A stretch of 64,000 bases of DNA from Blasia pusilla (lineage: Eukaryota; Marchantiophyta; Marchantiopsida; Blasiales), in contig CM114272.1 in the NCBI GenBank assembly GCA_050084515.1, forward strand, positions 22,134,001 to 22,198,000, given 5' to 3'. Below, in pieces: positions 24,758 through 37,050 of this stretch. The notes beneath the pieces were generated by a model that did not search any database, was not told the DNA's origin, and worked only from the letters and a program-made list of their open reading frames with translations. Every line of letters starts with the position of its first letter. Within the stretch, counting starts at the first letter, position 1. The position numbers were made by a program, and so were the translations under genes.

Positions 24758-27700
24758 ATGGCAGTGGTGGTAGCATCGGTGTCGAAGGCGACCGGGGCAA
24801 TACTGTCGTGTCAAGGCGCTCCACTGTCTGGAATTCCAGGTTGCTCCAACGCGCACGCGCTCTCCCGAGTGAAAGCGACGTCTCCGAAGACTGGCGTTGG
24901 GATTGAGGCAGCAATTTCGACTCAGCCAAGGTAAACAGGCGACCGCGCGCCTGATCACCTCCTGTCTGCGTCTAGCATTTTCAACTCTTCATTCCACCGC
25001 CCATTGCTGCAGCTTTCTTGGTCTGTACCGAACTCAGTGCGCGGAGAATCCCATGCGCACTGATAGCGCTCGGCGTCAGTCCAGTCGAGTATGGTCGAGC
25101 ACGTGTTGTGTTCTGCTGGTCAACTGCAGTTGAAAGTTTGGGATTTGATGCACTGATGTCCGGTTTCAGCCTCGTCCGCACTCTTATTTCAGGAAAGTCT
25201 CTGTGTCTTTCGTAATTCCTGTACTCCGGGGATCAGAATTTATATTTTAATCGATCGTTCTCTTAAACGTTGATTAGGACACGTCCATCCGGACTCTCTC
25301 TACTTTGGGATCAAGCCCACTTCCACTCTTTTGTGTTGGATGTTCCGAGCGCTCGATGGCGACGAAGATTGTCAAGCTTGAGCAAAATCTGCTAGCCTAT
25401 GGCCACCAATTTGACCATGAGCTCTTGGAGACAACCCCAGAGCATGAATTTAGTATAACCATGCGCAATCAAGCGAGGTGTCGATTTCCAGCTTGGGTTG
25501 AGTTTGAAGAAGGATTCTCGACCACACTCGGGCAAAGGGATATTTTGGTCTTCCACTCCGGCTGACTGAACGGTTGATGTGGCTATTTCCATCGATGGTT
25601 CTGTAGATGACAGCTCCCTGTGAATCTGACACCAACAATAGCGAGATCACCCGTACTTTATTACAACACTTGGAACAAGCTGATAGGCAGGTCGCTAGTG
25701 ACTGTTGGAATGCTGGTTACCGAAACCTAACCGCCCCGAATATCTGCCCGGTTGCGTTTAATTTGATCTCGTCTGGGTATTTGGTCCTAATAATTCCACT
25801 CGGACCTTGTAGTTAATAGTTGTGCCTTCCCGATACCAAAACGTCCCGATACCAAAACGGTCTAGTAATCGAAACTGAACGAAATTGATCCGAAGGGCTA
25901 CCCTGCGGTTTTGCTGGCGTGGTGACAGCATGGGACACCCTGAACGTAGCGCTACTGTATAACTCCCTGCCTTTCCCGCACGAGGTTTGCTAGCGACCCC
26001 AGGCAACCTTCGTGTTTTTCTGGTTTTCCCCTGGAGGCTCGGAGGCTCGGAATTCACTGTCAGGAAGTAAAGCATTTCGGTGATCGCACTTTTTCCTGGT
26101 TTCGGTCAGCAGTGTGTATGAGCAAATGGCCAGTGTCTCTGTTGGAGTTTGTTCGGGTCTTCAACTCCATACCTCCAGGAAGTTCTGTACTAGGTCATCC
26201 TCGGACTCACCTTTTCTTGCTGTGAGCAGAGTACCAGTAGCCGGGGGTGCCCATAATTCCAAGCCGGTAGTGACGCCTTACGATCTATGGACTCGGAAGT
26301 CTGTGATGACTCATGTTCCCGAGGAGAAGCTGGAGGTGGTGAGGAGTATGACATCGTGGGCAACTGACAACCTTCTTCCCCTCTTGAAACCGGTGGAGAA
26401 ATGCTGGCAACCTCAAGAGTACCTGCCTTCTTTTGCCTCGGATACTTTCGTCGACGAAGTAAAAGAGCTCCAGAAGCGCACGGCCAATCTGCCGGATGAT
26501 TACTTAGTATGTCTCGTGGGGGACATGATCACGGAGGAAGCTCTGCCAACGTACCAAACCATGCTCAATACTTTTGAAGGCGTGAGAGACTCGACAGTGT
26601 GCAGTCCTGAGCCGTGGGCAGTTTGGTTGCGCGGGTGGACTTCGGAGGAGAATAGGCATGGTGACCTCTTGAACAAGTATCTCTACTTGTCGGGAAGAGT
26701 TGATATGAGAATGGTCGAGAAGACGACTCAGTATCTCATCAGCTCAGGAATGGTAAGCATCTCCCTTCATCTGGACATTTTATGCTCGTAGCGAAGTGGA
26801 AGTCAGATGTTCCTCTGAGATGGATTTCTTCTTCCCACATCGTCTGATTTGATCCCGGAGTGCTCGAGTTGTTTATTACAGCACATTCTATCACGGCACG
26901 TTGCGTAGTTCTCCACGGCCAATTATCTTATTGTATTCTGTACCTTTCGTCTCCTTGAGAGACTTCAGCTGTCTTGAGATTGCTCAAGTGCTCCTCCCCG
27001 TTTTTTCTTTTGATCGGGCGATCTTCGATGGATGGACGGATAAAGAAATTGGTCCGCATGACGAGTTTTCCTAATGGAGGTCAAATTTGCGAATTCGTCC
27101 GGGGCCTTAACCTTCATGATGGCAGCGGTCTCCGCTTTGGCAGCAACGGGAAGTTACTCACAAACGACAATCATGAAGGTGTATGGTAGGGGTGATCGGG
27201 AAGGAGAGCGTTAGCAGTAAAGATCTGATTAGAGTACCGATCTTTGTCGCCCCGCCTGTGTTGACTTTGAAAAGCGTGTCGCAATTCAACGAGGTTTCTT
27301 TGGGTGTCGACAAGTCTCGACTCGATCTCGGATCATGGAGGGCCAGGCAGCAGTGGTGGTCTGAGCTGGGATTATTAAACTGGACCTGGACGTCGGATAA
27401 CTCAAGAAATCGAGGACGGTAACCGTGATTTGTGCTCGCTCACATGTGCAGGCACCTCAAATTAACAATGATCCTTACAACGGCTTCGTGTACACTTCAT
27501 TCCAAGAACGAGCGACGTTCATTTCTCACGACAACACGGCCATTCACGCGAAAAAGTATGGAGATAACAAGCTCGCGACCATCTGCAAGATGATCGCCGC
27601 TGACGAGAAGAGACACGAGATCGCTTACACGCGAGTTATGAGCAGGATCTTCGAGCTCGACCCGAACGGCTCGATGTTAGCTTTCGGAGATATGATGAGG

Positions 27701-28024
27701 AAGAAGATCACCATGCCGGCGCACCTTATGTTCGACGGGGAGGACGAGAAGTTGTTCGAGAACTACGCGGCAGTGGCGCAACGACTGGGTGTGTACACCG
27801 CTGCCGATTACGTGAGTATCATGGAACATTTGATCCAAACGTGGAAAGTGGAGAACTTGGTAGGCTTGTCTCCCGAAGCTCAGAGGTCTCAGGATTTCGT
27901 ATGCAGCCTGCCGCAACGCTTTCGCAAACTCGCGGAGAGGTCCCTCGAGCAAAGCAGCAGACGAGGTCCTCCTGTTTCGAAGAGTTTCAGTTGGGTATTC
28001 AACAAGGAAGTCACTCTTTTGTAG
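24758..28024 (+). CDS. Plastid acyl-ACP (stearoyl-ACP) desaturase, FAB2/SAD family
   Basis: A soluble di-iron enzyme that introduces the delta-9 double bond into stearoyl-ACP in the plastid stroma, using ferredoxin and O2. The core is exon 26126-26752 (209 aa from the ATG at 26126) plus exon 27452-28024 (190 aa, TAG stop), joined in phase 0 at the SSGM boundary, where plant homologues also continue. The total of 399 aa is the usual length. Residues visible from that ATG are [10 protein letters not shown] (E137/E138), [20 protein letters not shown] (E174, H178) and DEKRHE (E261, H264), the paired iron-ligand motifs, plus TSFQERATF and [12 protein letters not shown]. An upstream exon 24758-24930 splices in frame to the acceptor at 26110 (phase 2), adding 63 residues and giving 462 aa. 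It is Ala/Ser/Val-rich with RVKATS and could be the transit peptide. Alternatively it is leader, with the Ser-rich N-terminus starting [10 protein letters not shown] as the transit peptide. The upstream exon is the uncertain part. Confidence 0.95.
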
Positions 28025-30050
28025 ATGTATGATGGAGATCGCACACTACCGCCACGCACACGAATACGCCCACATTCTCAACATGCGATGAATTTCTGCA
28101 GCATTGTTCGTCACATCGCGAAAGACCAGACCGGCAAAGTCAGACACTCGTACATACATCTCTATATTTCACATTTACAGGGGTTTGCTCCATCGTGATC
28201 CAATCTGCTCTCGCAAAGTAGGGAATGTCTACTGATCTGCAGAAACGAGCTCTTACGGCGCATCCATTTCTTGTACAACACCATTGTAATATTTATACTG
28301 GTAGGTACTCGTAGTCTAGGCCATACTAAAACTCGAGGCGTAGCAGACTTGTCTACCTCGTCCGATAGATCGTCGTTCACTAGACCTAGAAACTCACTTA
28401 CAGCACTTACACTCCTACAGACGCTTCGGAGGCCGGATCTGAAAGGAACAAATTAATGGTTCCCCGATGGAAATGAAATACATGTGAGCATCTGTTTCCT
28501 CTTCCTCACATAGAAAACTGTTTTCACGTTCAGTTTAACAAAATCATCTTTCAGTCTGCCGGGTTTTCTGGCCAACTTTTCGTCGACCCTCGTCCAAGTG
28601 GAGTCGCTGTCAGCAAATGCAAATCTTGCCGCCCGTCTTCGAAAAGTCCCAAAAACCCACCGCTGTCAGAACTAGAGTCGTCAACTGCAGCCGACAGTTT
28701 TATGGCCGTCCATGGGACCCCGGCTCTAATGACCCTAGTGAGTCCCAGGCTCCGGGGACCAGGCGCGTGTTTCCCTTTGAAAGTTTGACCAGAGGTGACG
28801 GACCCACCACCGTATTGCCCTGCCGCGCCCGGCCCAGCGCAGAAGTGAGCTGTCTCCTTGCAATGTCTATAGTCAACTGTCGAGGTAAAACGGAAACTAT
28901 CTCTCACGCACTCCCAGTGCAAATCAGGGCCCGGGTAATTTTTCCTAGGGGATCGGTTCACTGCCGGTATATCACTGCCGGGAACTGCAGAACCGGCTTT
29001 CGAACCGGTTCCCAGGTACCTCATGAAAGGAAAGTACCCATTTCCTGCAAGTTCTTTCCGGAAATGAACGAATAATTCTTTCTGAATTGAACCGTCCACG
29101 ACAACTCGTAACCCCGAATCTCCCCGATCTGACAATCATCCTTAACCCCGGATCTTCCCCAAGGTCGGGGCTGTGCGTCCCGCGGGATCTTGAAATTGGT
29201 TAACCATCGAAGTGACATGTCAAAACTGTGTGTGTGTTGGTTGGTGGAGCGGCATCGTGGAATGCGTGAGATTTACAGGGTGCAGGGCTCGGCAGATCGA
29301 CACTTCGCGAATCCTGACCTCTTGCCCGTTGTCTGGGGCTTCCCGTTGTCGAGTTCTCATAAATGAACGGATAGTGGCTTTAAGACATGTAGGAACACGA
29401 TATCCTGCGAGGACGAAGCGCTGACTGTGTCGTCCCCTGCGGGAATTGATGCATCCAGCGGACGTCTCGCTGCGAGCCTGCGAGGCGCAACCTCGACAAT
29501 CAAGCTGCGGAGAAGATCAACGGTATCATAAGTCGCGCGGGCCTACAGCCAACGATCGGGAGGATGTTTCGCGGCGAAACTTTCGCCGTTTTCCGTGTCT
29601 CCGCCGCTCTCACCCGATTGCAACTGTTTCCCATTTCTTCACTCGAGTCCCGCACTTCGTCCTGTCTGTTCGCCCCAGTCAAGTAACAAAGCCCTCGTCG
29701 ACTGAATCCTGATTCCTGATGCAGCGCTCAGCGAGGGCGGGAAACGATAGACCACTGTATCGAACACCCTCTCTACTCCATCGGCCAAGTTCACCAACCG
29801 TGCGAGTCCAGCACCGGCAAGTTTCTTCTCGAGTCCTGCCGGGCCAAGAGTCTCAGGACCTAGAACCGAGGCGACGCCGTCGACTACGATCATCCTTTGT
29901 AGCCAAGTTCGAGGTACGGGGTTGGCGGGTTCTGATTCCCATGCCTCTATGGGTCCAGGAGGCCGTGGTTGTAGGGTCTATACTCAAGGCTCCGTGAACG
30001 CTGGACAGGCCGACAGGTGTGCGTGTTGTGATCCCCATTTCTGTATGGGG
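28025..30050. other. Desaturase 3' flank and GC-rich spacer, no gene recognised
   Basis: Frames of up to 194 codons exist (28551-29135 on the - strand, 28617-29075 on the + strand, overlapping). They have no recognisable domain and look like chance ORFs in GC-rich DNA. No RNA gene was recognised. The first few hundred bases should contain the desaturase 3' untranslated region. Confidence 0.5.
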
Positions 30051-31636
30051 ACAGGTTTAATTGCTTTCTTATAAACTTTTTTGAATTTTATTTATTGATT
30101 TCTGTATCCAGTATTTCAATTGTTTCTAAGGAAATTATAGGGTACAAAGTTAAAATTTGAAACCAGATCAATTACTTTTCTCCACGTTAGGGAGACCTTG
30201 TGGACATTATAGGGTCTTATGATGTCATGCAATCACAATGATAGGAGAATTGGATAGAATATGTGACCATTGTGAAGGGAAGTTATTAGTAATGGTCTTC
30301 CCTCGAACATTTGGAATGAACGAAGGGAATAAGGACTATTGAAAGTGTAACAAGCTCATACATTTCTCACAATAGTTCACTTGGTTGTAAAGGAGGGAGA
30401 ATGGTGGGGGAAATAGTAGTAATCCGATGTTATCTCCAACTTGCATAAGAGCCATCATCCATCATTTACCAAGGTGTTTAGGGTCCAGAATGTGGTTGGG
30501 CATGGACAGGGTGTTTGTAATTTAATATACTAATAAGGTGCATAAGAAGATACAAATAACAAAAATTAACTTCATCCAAGGATTTTTTTTCATCACATTC
30601 AAGGTTGCACACAATCAAGTTTGTGTCTCGACACGTCCATGTATGCGGAGTTATGTTCGTCCCTAGGACGGACTTTTCCGTGCGAGCTGAGGTACCTTCG
30701 ACTCGCACTCGAGCCGAAACTTAGACACAGGCTCCACCAGTCCGCACACAGTCTAGGAACTCGTCATCCATTCTTGCGACACGTTTTCTAGCCCATATAG
30801 ACATTAATGCTACATATAAGAGGGTCAAGGGGATGTCTAGGTATAATCTCGTCTTGAGGTTGCGTCGGGAATATCGTTTCTCATGAATGATCTATTTTGG
30901 TCTTTGTCAGCAAGATAACTTGTTAATCGGGTCAAGGGTCACCTGATAACTTGTGCATGTAGATTATCGTTTGGAAGCTATTTTTGGGGAAAGAGTCTTT
31001 TGGCTCTTCCTAAGGCTATAAGAGAGGGAGAAATGGCTTTCCCAAGCCATCTTTCTCATATTGAGCCTTTGGAGCATCTTTCTTTCTTTTATGTGGAGTG
31101 GAAACTAGGATGCTAGCATGCAAATTTCCTCATAGCGGAGGATGGATGTGGCTCAATATCCCGATGTAGATTGGAGAGTGGAGTTGGTCGCGTGAGCCGT
31201 TTTGACTCTGATTTTACATGAGAAATCTTTCTCATATTGAGCCTTTGGAGCATCTCTCTTTCTTTTATGTGGAGTGGAAACTAGGATGCTAGCATCCAAA
31301 TTTCCTCATAGCGGAGGGTGGATGTGGCTCAATATCCCGATGTAGATTGGAGAGTGAAGTTGGTCGCGTGAGCCGTTTTGACTCTGATTTTACATGAGAA
31401 AGATGTAAGGGGAAAGGGAAAATTGGTTTTATGCAAGTAGGCAAGCGAGTTGCTTCGGTGGGGAGTCCCTTGAGACATAGGTTGGCATTTGTATTTGTAT
31501 TTTTCGTTTGGAAGGTCGTAGGCGAAAGATGTGTCTTTTTTTCTCAAGTTTTACTAGTGCAAAGTGACATAGGGCAGTGATAGAGTGTCGGGGAGTGACG
31601 CTCGGATGTAGCGTAGAGTATGACATCGACGGTGTC
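30051..31636. repeat. AT-rich repeat-like segment with a 176-bp tandem duplication
   Basis: This is the boundary where composition changes from the genic region to the repeat nest. Positions 31051-31226 and 31227-31402 are an almost identical tandem pair (period 176), each starting ctttctcatattgagccttt and ending in tacatgagaaa. No ORF has a recognised product. The duplication is probably part of a degenerate mobile element. Confidence 0.75.
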
Positions 31637-33340
31637 GTGTCGAGAGCTTTTCTTTGAGTGAGGGCAGACCTTCTAGCTACGGAAATTGTTAATGCAAGGT
31701 GAATTCTCTAAGAAATTCTCTTATTCAGTTTAGAATTACTATATACACTCTCTATTCTCTCACAACAAGAATATGTGAGAAAACAGAAAGTGATGAAATC
31801 ACTGAAATCTTTACAAAACTTAGAGATACAAAGTGGCCTAGTCCGTCCGTGCGCTCACAGAAGAGCTTTGATGGAACCTGAACATGGAGATAACTCGACA
31901 TACAAGAATGCGCTACCGCTACGGCTCCCGACTATTTCGCTACTCAGGAAACTAGGGTTTTTACCTATTTTTCTTCATTTCTTCTTTGCAATATAGGGTT
32001 GGATAATCCTAGTAACGCTACTCATGAAACCACCTACATTATATTACTATGACTACTTCGACGTCTAAGTCGGAACCATCAATCTAGGCTTCTCCTCATA
32101 CAAGGGGGCCGATCGAGATTAATGGTGCTCAGAGAAGTGGATGTTGAGAATCCAACAGAATCACCAATGGTAGTGTCAAGGCGATCAATTCTTCATAAAA
32201 TCTAATCCTGAAATTCCTAACTATGAAGTATTTATAAACCATTTTACGCTTGTATACAAGAAAAATGATACAAGTAGTATTGAACCCTACTCGAGCATGC
32301 CTATTTACATCCATAGATTACTAAATAAGGATATATAAAAGTAAAATCCCAAGTCCTTTTGTACGTGACAATAGGAAGTATCATCAAGATTGTGGATTGC
32401 ATAACTTGGTTGATGAATGCCTCTCCAAAGTCATAAACTAGATAACGAGTACACCAGTGCCTATCTACGAAGAAGACCTTTACGTGGTATGGATTAAGAA
32501 AAGGAAAATCGTGTACAAGTCACGCTCCATCCCTATCCATGATTGACAGACATCTATTCTCTATTCTCTTCAAGAATGGGTTATGGTGGAGTTGCTCTCC
32601 CAAGAGAGTTAATCCACTCTCATTGGAAAAGAAATAAGTCCAAATCCATCCACTATCCCTAGAATGACAAAGGGACCTCTTCCAAGATAACAAGTCTCTC
32701 CAAATAATCATCTCCACACATTTCGGACCCTCAAAACTCTCGAAGAATAGATCATGGCCAAGTCACTCTCCCAAGAGGGGTAATCCACTCTCATTGGGGG
32801 AGCAAACAAGACGTATGTCATCCACTCATGAGTGACAAAAGAAATTTGAGAAATGAAGTTCAAGGTGGTGAACCCTTGAAGGTCCCTTCTCTTTATATAT
32901 CCACAAGGGATCCACAAGAGTACAAAATAAGACTAATCTTATCTTGTGCCACATGACTTTCTCTCAAGGTCTAGCAAATCTCATTTTGACACAAGTAGAT
33001 TACTTTTTATCTCCTCCTAAAATATCCTCATAAACCCAATTTATATCCTCCTAGCTATACAAACTACGGTAGCCTTGACTTCTTCAACAACCAAGACTAC
33101 TTTAGCTTTATTTTCATTAATACACCAATCCACCACTTTACTTTTATATTTCTCATGTCTCATTTATTATCTCTTTTTCTAAAATTTGGGTACGTATAAA
33201 CGAGGCACCATAAAGAGGTTTAAACATGAAAATTTATTTTCTTAAGCTTATTACTTAATACTTATAAAACTCTCTCTAATAATAAGAAAAGTAGAATATA
33301 TCTAGTAAATTATTTTACTTCACGACAACGTATGAGCAAA
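31637..33340 (+). repeat. LTR-like repeat, copy 1 (possible solo LTR)
   Basis: It begins tgtcgagagctttt and ends near cacgaca (33321-33327). It aligns along most of its length with 47594-48888. A reverse-orientation end fragment lies at about 46755-46985, and a reverse start fragment at about 52640-52725. It is non-coding and contains an internal repeat of the ctctcccaagag.g.taatccactctcattgg unit (near 32597 and 32763). Copy 1 has about 390 bp (31770-32160) absent from copy 2. A TG...CA-like outline and lack of coding sequence suggest a solo LTR, but no clean target duplication is visible here. Confidence 0.6.
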
Positions 33341-33350
33341 AGTTTTTGGA

Positions 33351-33459
33351 AAGATTAACATTCAAGGAGAGTAGGCGCACGACACAAAAGTTGTCCGCTC
33401 TAGTCGGCATAGCGGACAACTTTTGTGTCGTGCGCCTACTCTCTTTGAACGTTAATCTT
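33351..33459. repeat. Long snap-back palindrome at the edge of the arm repeat
   Basis: Two 49-nt arms (33351-33399 and 33411-33459) are inverted copies with only two mismatches, separated by an 11-nt loop. The right arm is the natural outer end of the 1-kb arm repeat (tgtcgtgcgcctactctc...gaacg). The left arm is an extra inverted copy of the same end, so the palindrome arose by duplication and inversion of the repeat terminus. Confidence 0.9.
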
Positions 33460-34170
33460 TGTTGTTGCGGAAGCGTGCGTTCAGTAGGTCACACTCTCAA
33501 CGCCGATCTGCATCCAAACACGCACTCGAGTTAGTTGGGTCTTGGATCAATCAGCGGGCTAACTTTCCGAGTTCATGTCTCGGTCTCTCATCAAGCTCAA
33601 CCTTCTTAGTTTCGCGGTTTACAACATAGGCAAGTCTCGAAAGACTTGGGACAGACTCTCTAGTCGATTCACGAACTTCAAACAGCGTTTCACGATTGAC
33701 GGTTCCAACTTTCCAATGGACATCCGATGAGTCCCTAACTGAGACTCGCACAAAGTGAATCTTGCGTCGGAATGCAAGTGTGGCGTACAAAGTCCACTCC
33801 CTTGGATAAGGTTTGGGTTTTGAGTTCCAACACCAAACTCCCGTTCCATCCCGTGCCTCGGAGACGCCGTCTGGTGCTTAAAGTGGGGATTCATGTTCCA
33901 AGACATCTTGGAGAGACTCCTCCCTTACTAGTAATTTTGGGGATCTCCGCGGTTCCCTACATTTAGGGAAAGACATCCGGGCCTCTCCAATTGGCCCTCA
34001 ACCCGATTGCTCTCATAGTCATTTTTGGCCAATATCTCAGTCTGTGCTTATGCGTTTGCTGAGATCTTTGGTGCATTGGAAGCGTCTTGAGATAAGCTTT
34101 CCATCGTGCTCTTTTTTTTTTTTTCCAAAAGCATCTTTGGGCTAAACGTCATGGTCCAAAACACACTGCA
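33411..34170 (+). repeat. Third copy of the 1-kb arm repeat, fused to Gypsy copy A
   Basis: It aligns with 604-1340 and with the reverse complement of about 2330-3085, sharing gcgtgcgttcagtaggtcac, caaacacgcactcgagttag, ctcatcaagctcaacctt and gcccgattg-like landmarks. It runs directly into the untranslated leader of Gypsy copy A near 34170, where copy B instead has terminal-repeat sequence. So copy A's 5' terminal repeat is missing or replaced. Confidence 0.7.
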
Positions 34171-35299
34171 ATTTGGAGTTGCGGGAAAAAAAGTTATGGT
34201 CAATCTTGCAAAATTGCCATTTCTAGGGCTAAATTGTTCCAACCCTAAAACTATGACGGCCGTCGCCATCATAGTCATCATCAACGATCCACCGTCGATG
34301 TTCAATTTTCACTGTCAATGTTCAACCATCATCATCAACGGTCCATAGTCCACGATCGGCCGCCGCCGCCGCCTAGCGCTGCTCAGAGCCGTGTTCGGCC
34401 GTTGTCTACCCTTGGTTGCCATTGCCGCCATTACGAGTGGAGGATCTTCCACGACGACCGTTGATTCTCTGACTTGCACCGTTACCACGTACTTTGTTTT
34501 GGCCGCCACCATCATCACAGTTTCGTCATCAACCAATGATGGTATGTGACCTCAGGTTATGGTGTTTGAGTTTTCATTTCATGCTGCTATGTTGTGATTG
34601 GTAGCAGCTCGATGACGATCAAGTACCGTGCCATGACGCCCGTAGCCGCAAGGCGCCGTCGATTTCCGCAAGGCACCGTCGATTGCCGCGCCATGCCGCT
34701 TGTGGCCGCACTGCACCGTCTTGATCGCGGAGCCACTCCTTCACTAAGGAGCGGAATTGCTGATTGAGGAGGGTATGGCGCCAAGTGCTGCACCCCATTC
34801 CCGAGCGCCATACCATTTATAGCTGTTTTGTGCCGCCAGTGCCGCACCGGACCGCTGGACCTGCACCGCACATCGAGGAGGTTTGAGCAACGTCAGTATG
34901 AAAGGAGTACGACTTGCTGATTGGAGGAGTTGTCTTCACGACCAAGTTGGGGTCGAGATTTGCAGTTGCCGAGGAGCAATATCGACATTATTGTCAGAGA
35001 GTCTTACCCTGCACGTGTGAGGGAATTCCAGGTATTGGGAAGTTATTTGGGATATTGGGTTTCGTGTTGATGTTGAGAGCATCGATGATGTATGGGTTGA
35101 GGGGACATAGACTTGTGTGGGATGTCCAGAGTTGAGGATGGTTTATCGATGAGACTATAGATCTGTTGATTTGCCGCACCACACCGCTTGTTGTCGCACA
35201 ACACACGTCTCAGTGAGAGAGTGTAGATTGAGTGCCGCATGTTTAGTTTGAGTGATTGAGGGATTACTAGCGAGATTAAGAGTGATCTTGTGAGAGGGG

Positions 35300-36620
35300 C
35301 ACGAGGGCCATCACGACGTCCTTTCAGGATTTTGAGAGGCAAGGTAGTGGATCTAAGAGTAGCTCTGGAGGGTTTACGCGGAGTGGCGCGAGGTTTCGAG
35401 GATCTACACGTGCGGGGCCACCTTGACCTCATTTTGTGTCATCTTTAGACAAGGAGGCGGGCGTAGAGGAGTTGAGTAGTGCTTTGCCACTCACATTGAG
35501 TAGTCCTATTGCTTGGGCGTATGAGATGGACGACCGGGGTAGAGGATCGCGTAGGTTCTCAAGTGAAGTAGGCACGATAGAGTTGCACGACTTCATCGCG
35601 GAGTTTAGGAGTTGGTGTGACTCACAGCGGGCTAGGAACTCTAGAGAGTTCAACCCGTTTACAACATGGAACGGTATATTCCAGCATTTAGAGGGGGCAC
35701 CCATGGACGATTACGATGAGTTCTCCCATAGATATGCCCAAGAGATTGAGGCATGGCAACTCTACTATGACCCACACTATGTGTCGTGGACGGAGCCGTT
35801 CCCAGATGAGGAGGAGGAGGAGTCAGATGAAGGCTACTTCCTCTTCCACTAGTGATGTTTTAGGAGGGGTAACTCGCATTGGAGCAATTGCACCGTCATA
35901 GCAGTTGCTCATCTTAGGAGTAGCTGAGCAACTCCTAAGATGGAGCAGGAGCAGTTGCACCGTCTAGTCGGGTTCATTCCAGGTTCAACCCCGTGGTTGA
36001 GTTCTTCGTTGAGTTGAGGGCGAGCTACCAAGGGGTACAGACGGAGAAATTGCGGAGCATCCACAACTTCTAGAGGAAACCGGATGAGAGTTTGCGTGAG
36101 GTTTACACTCGCTTGCGCCGGTTGATCAACGTCACTCAGGGGGTGACTGAGGCTCAGGATATCTTGTCATGGTACGCAATGCTCGACCGGACCCTGCGGA
36201 CACGGGTGCGGGAGGGGATGATTCTTATGAACACCTCCCCTACGTTGAGAGATGTTTTTAGGACCGCCAAGAACATTGAACGCAGCATGGCGGAGGAGAG
36301 CGTTGCCACCATGGGTTTTGAGTGAGAGCAATCACAATTTCCTGCACTACCAATGCAGCAATGTGGACTCCGAGATAGGTTGACTGTGGCACCATGAGCT
36401 CAGGGAGGATACCAAGAGGCCGTGCCACACAGACTTGCGCTTTCATATGCGGCTCAACAGCAACCGTCTACGATTACTTGTTGGTCATGTAGTGGAGCCT
36501 ATCATTAGCGTGATTGCGCTCTTCAGGGTCATGGACGTGTGCCTCAACATGGAGGAGGAGATGGTGCTGACTAGGATGTTATAAGTGTGACTATTTTCAG
36601 AGGTTTGGTCACACATGCGC
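35300..36620 (+). pseudogene. Gypsy copy A gag with zinc-knuckle remnants
   Basis: The first open block (35436-35852) reads through LHDFIAEFRSWCDSQRAR and an acidic EEEEESDE tail, and is conserved in copies B and C. The second block contains FNPVVEFF and LRRLINVTQGVTEAQDILSW (36092-36325), typical of retrotransposon gag capsid sequence. Near 36478 the frame reads C-W-S-C-S-G-A-Y-H, then a stop, then R-D-C. A few dozen bases on, another frame reads C-Y-K-C with G-H-T-C. These are CCHC-type knuckle remnants, the nucleic-acid-binding end of gag. Stops and frameshifts separate the blocks. A duplicated, hairpin-forming stretch (35885-35960) lies between the gag halves. Confidence 0.8.
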
Positions 36621-37050
36621 CAGGTGTTTCACTTTACATCTTGAGTTACATCCGGACCGAGGGCCAAAGAAGTGAGTTGCCGGTCCGGGTGGGCCTAGAG
36701 GTCGGGCACCAAATGGTCCCGTTGGGAGACAAGGAGCTGGAGTTGCCCGTGGAGGAGGTAGAGTTCCACCACCTAGACTCGTTGAGGGAGACGCTGGGCG
36801 TGAGGCTGGGATGGCTGCTCAGATAGAGCAACTACAACAGCAGATTGTCGCTATGGCACTGAGGTTACTTGATGCCGGATCAGTGGCATCAACGTCTTAT
36901 GGAGCAACCAGAGATATGGAGGATCCTGGTTGGATATGCGGGGTTGCTCAAATGGAGGCCGTTGCAATTGTGATGCATGGAGTAGCTGCAGAGTTGGATC
37001 CATAGCTAGAGGAAGCTAAGAAACAGACCAAGCTTCCTCATTCTTTTACG

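Noticed and set aside
28551-29135. 194-codon minus-strand ORF
   Set aside because: No domain; overlaps an open frame on the other strand in GC-rich DNA; composition is not protein-like.
31051-31402. CRISPR-like or LTR pair
   Set aside because: Two directly adjacent units with no spacer; a simple tandem duplication in plant DNA.
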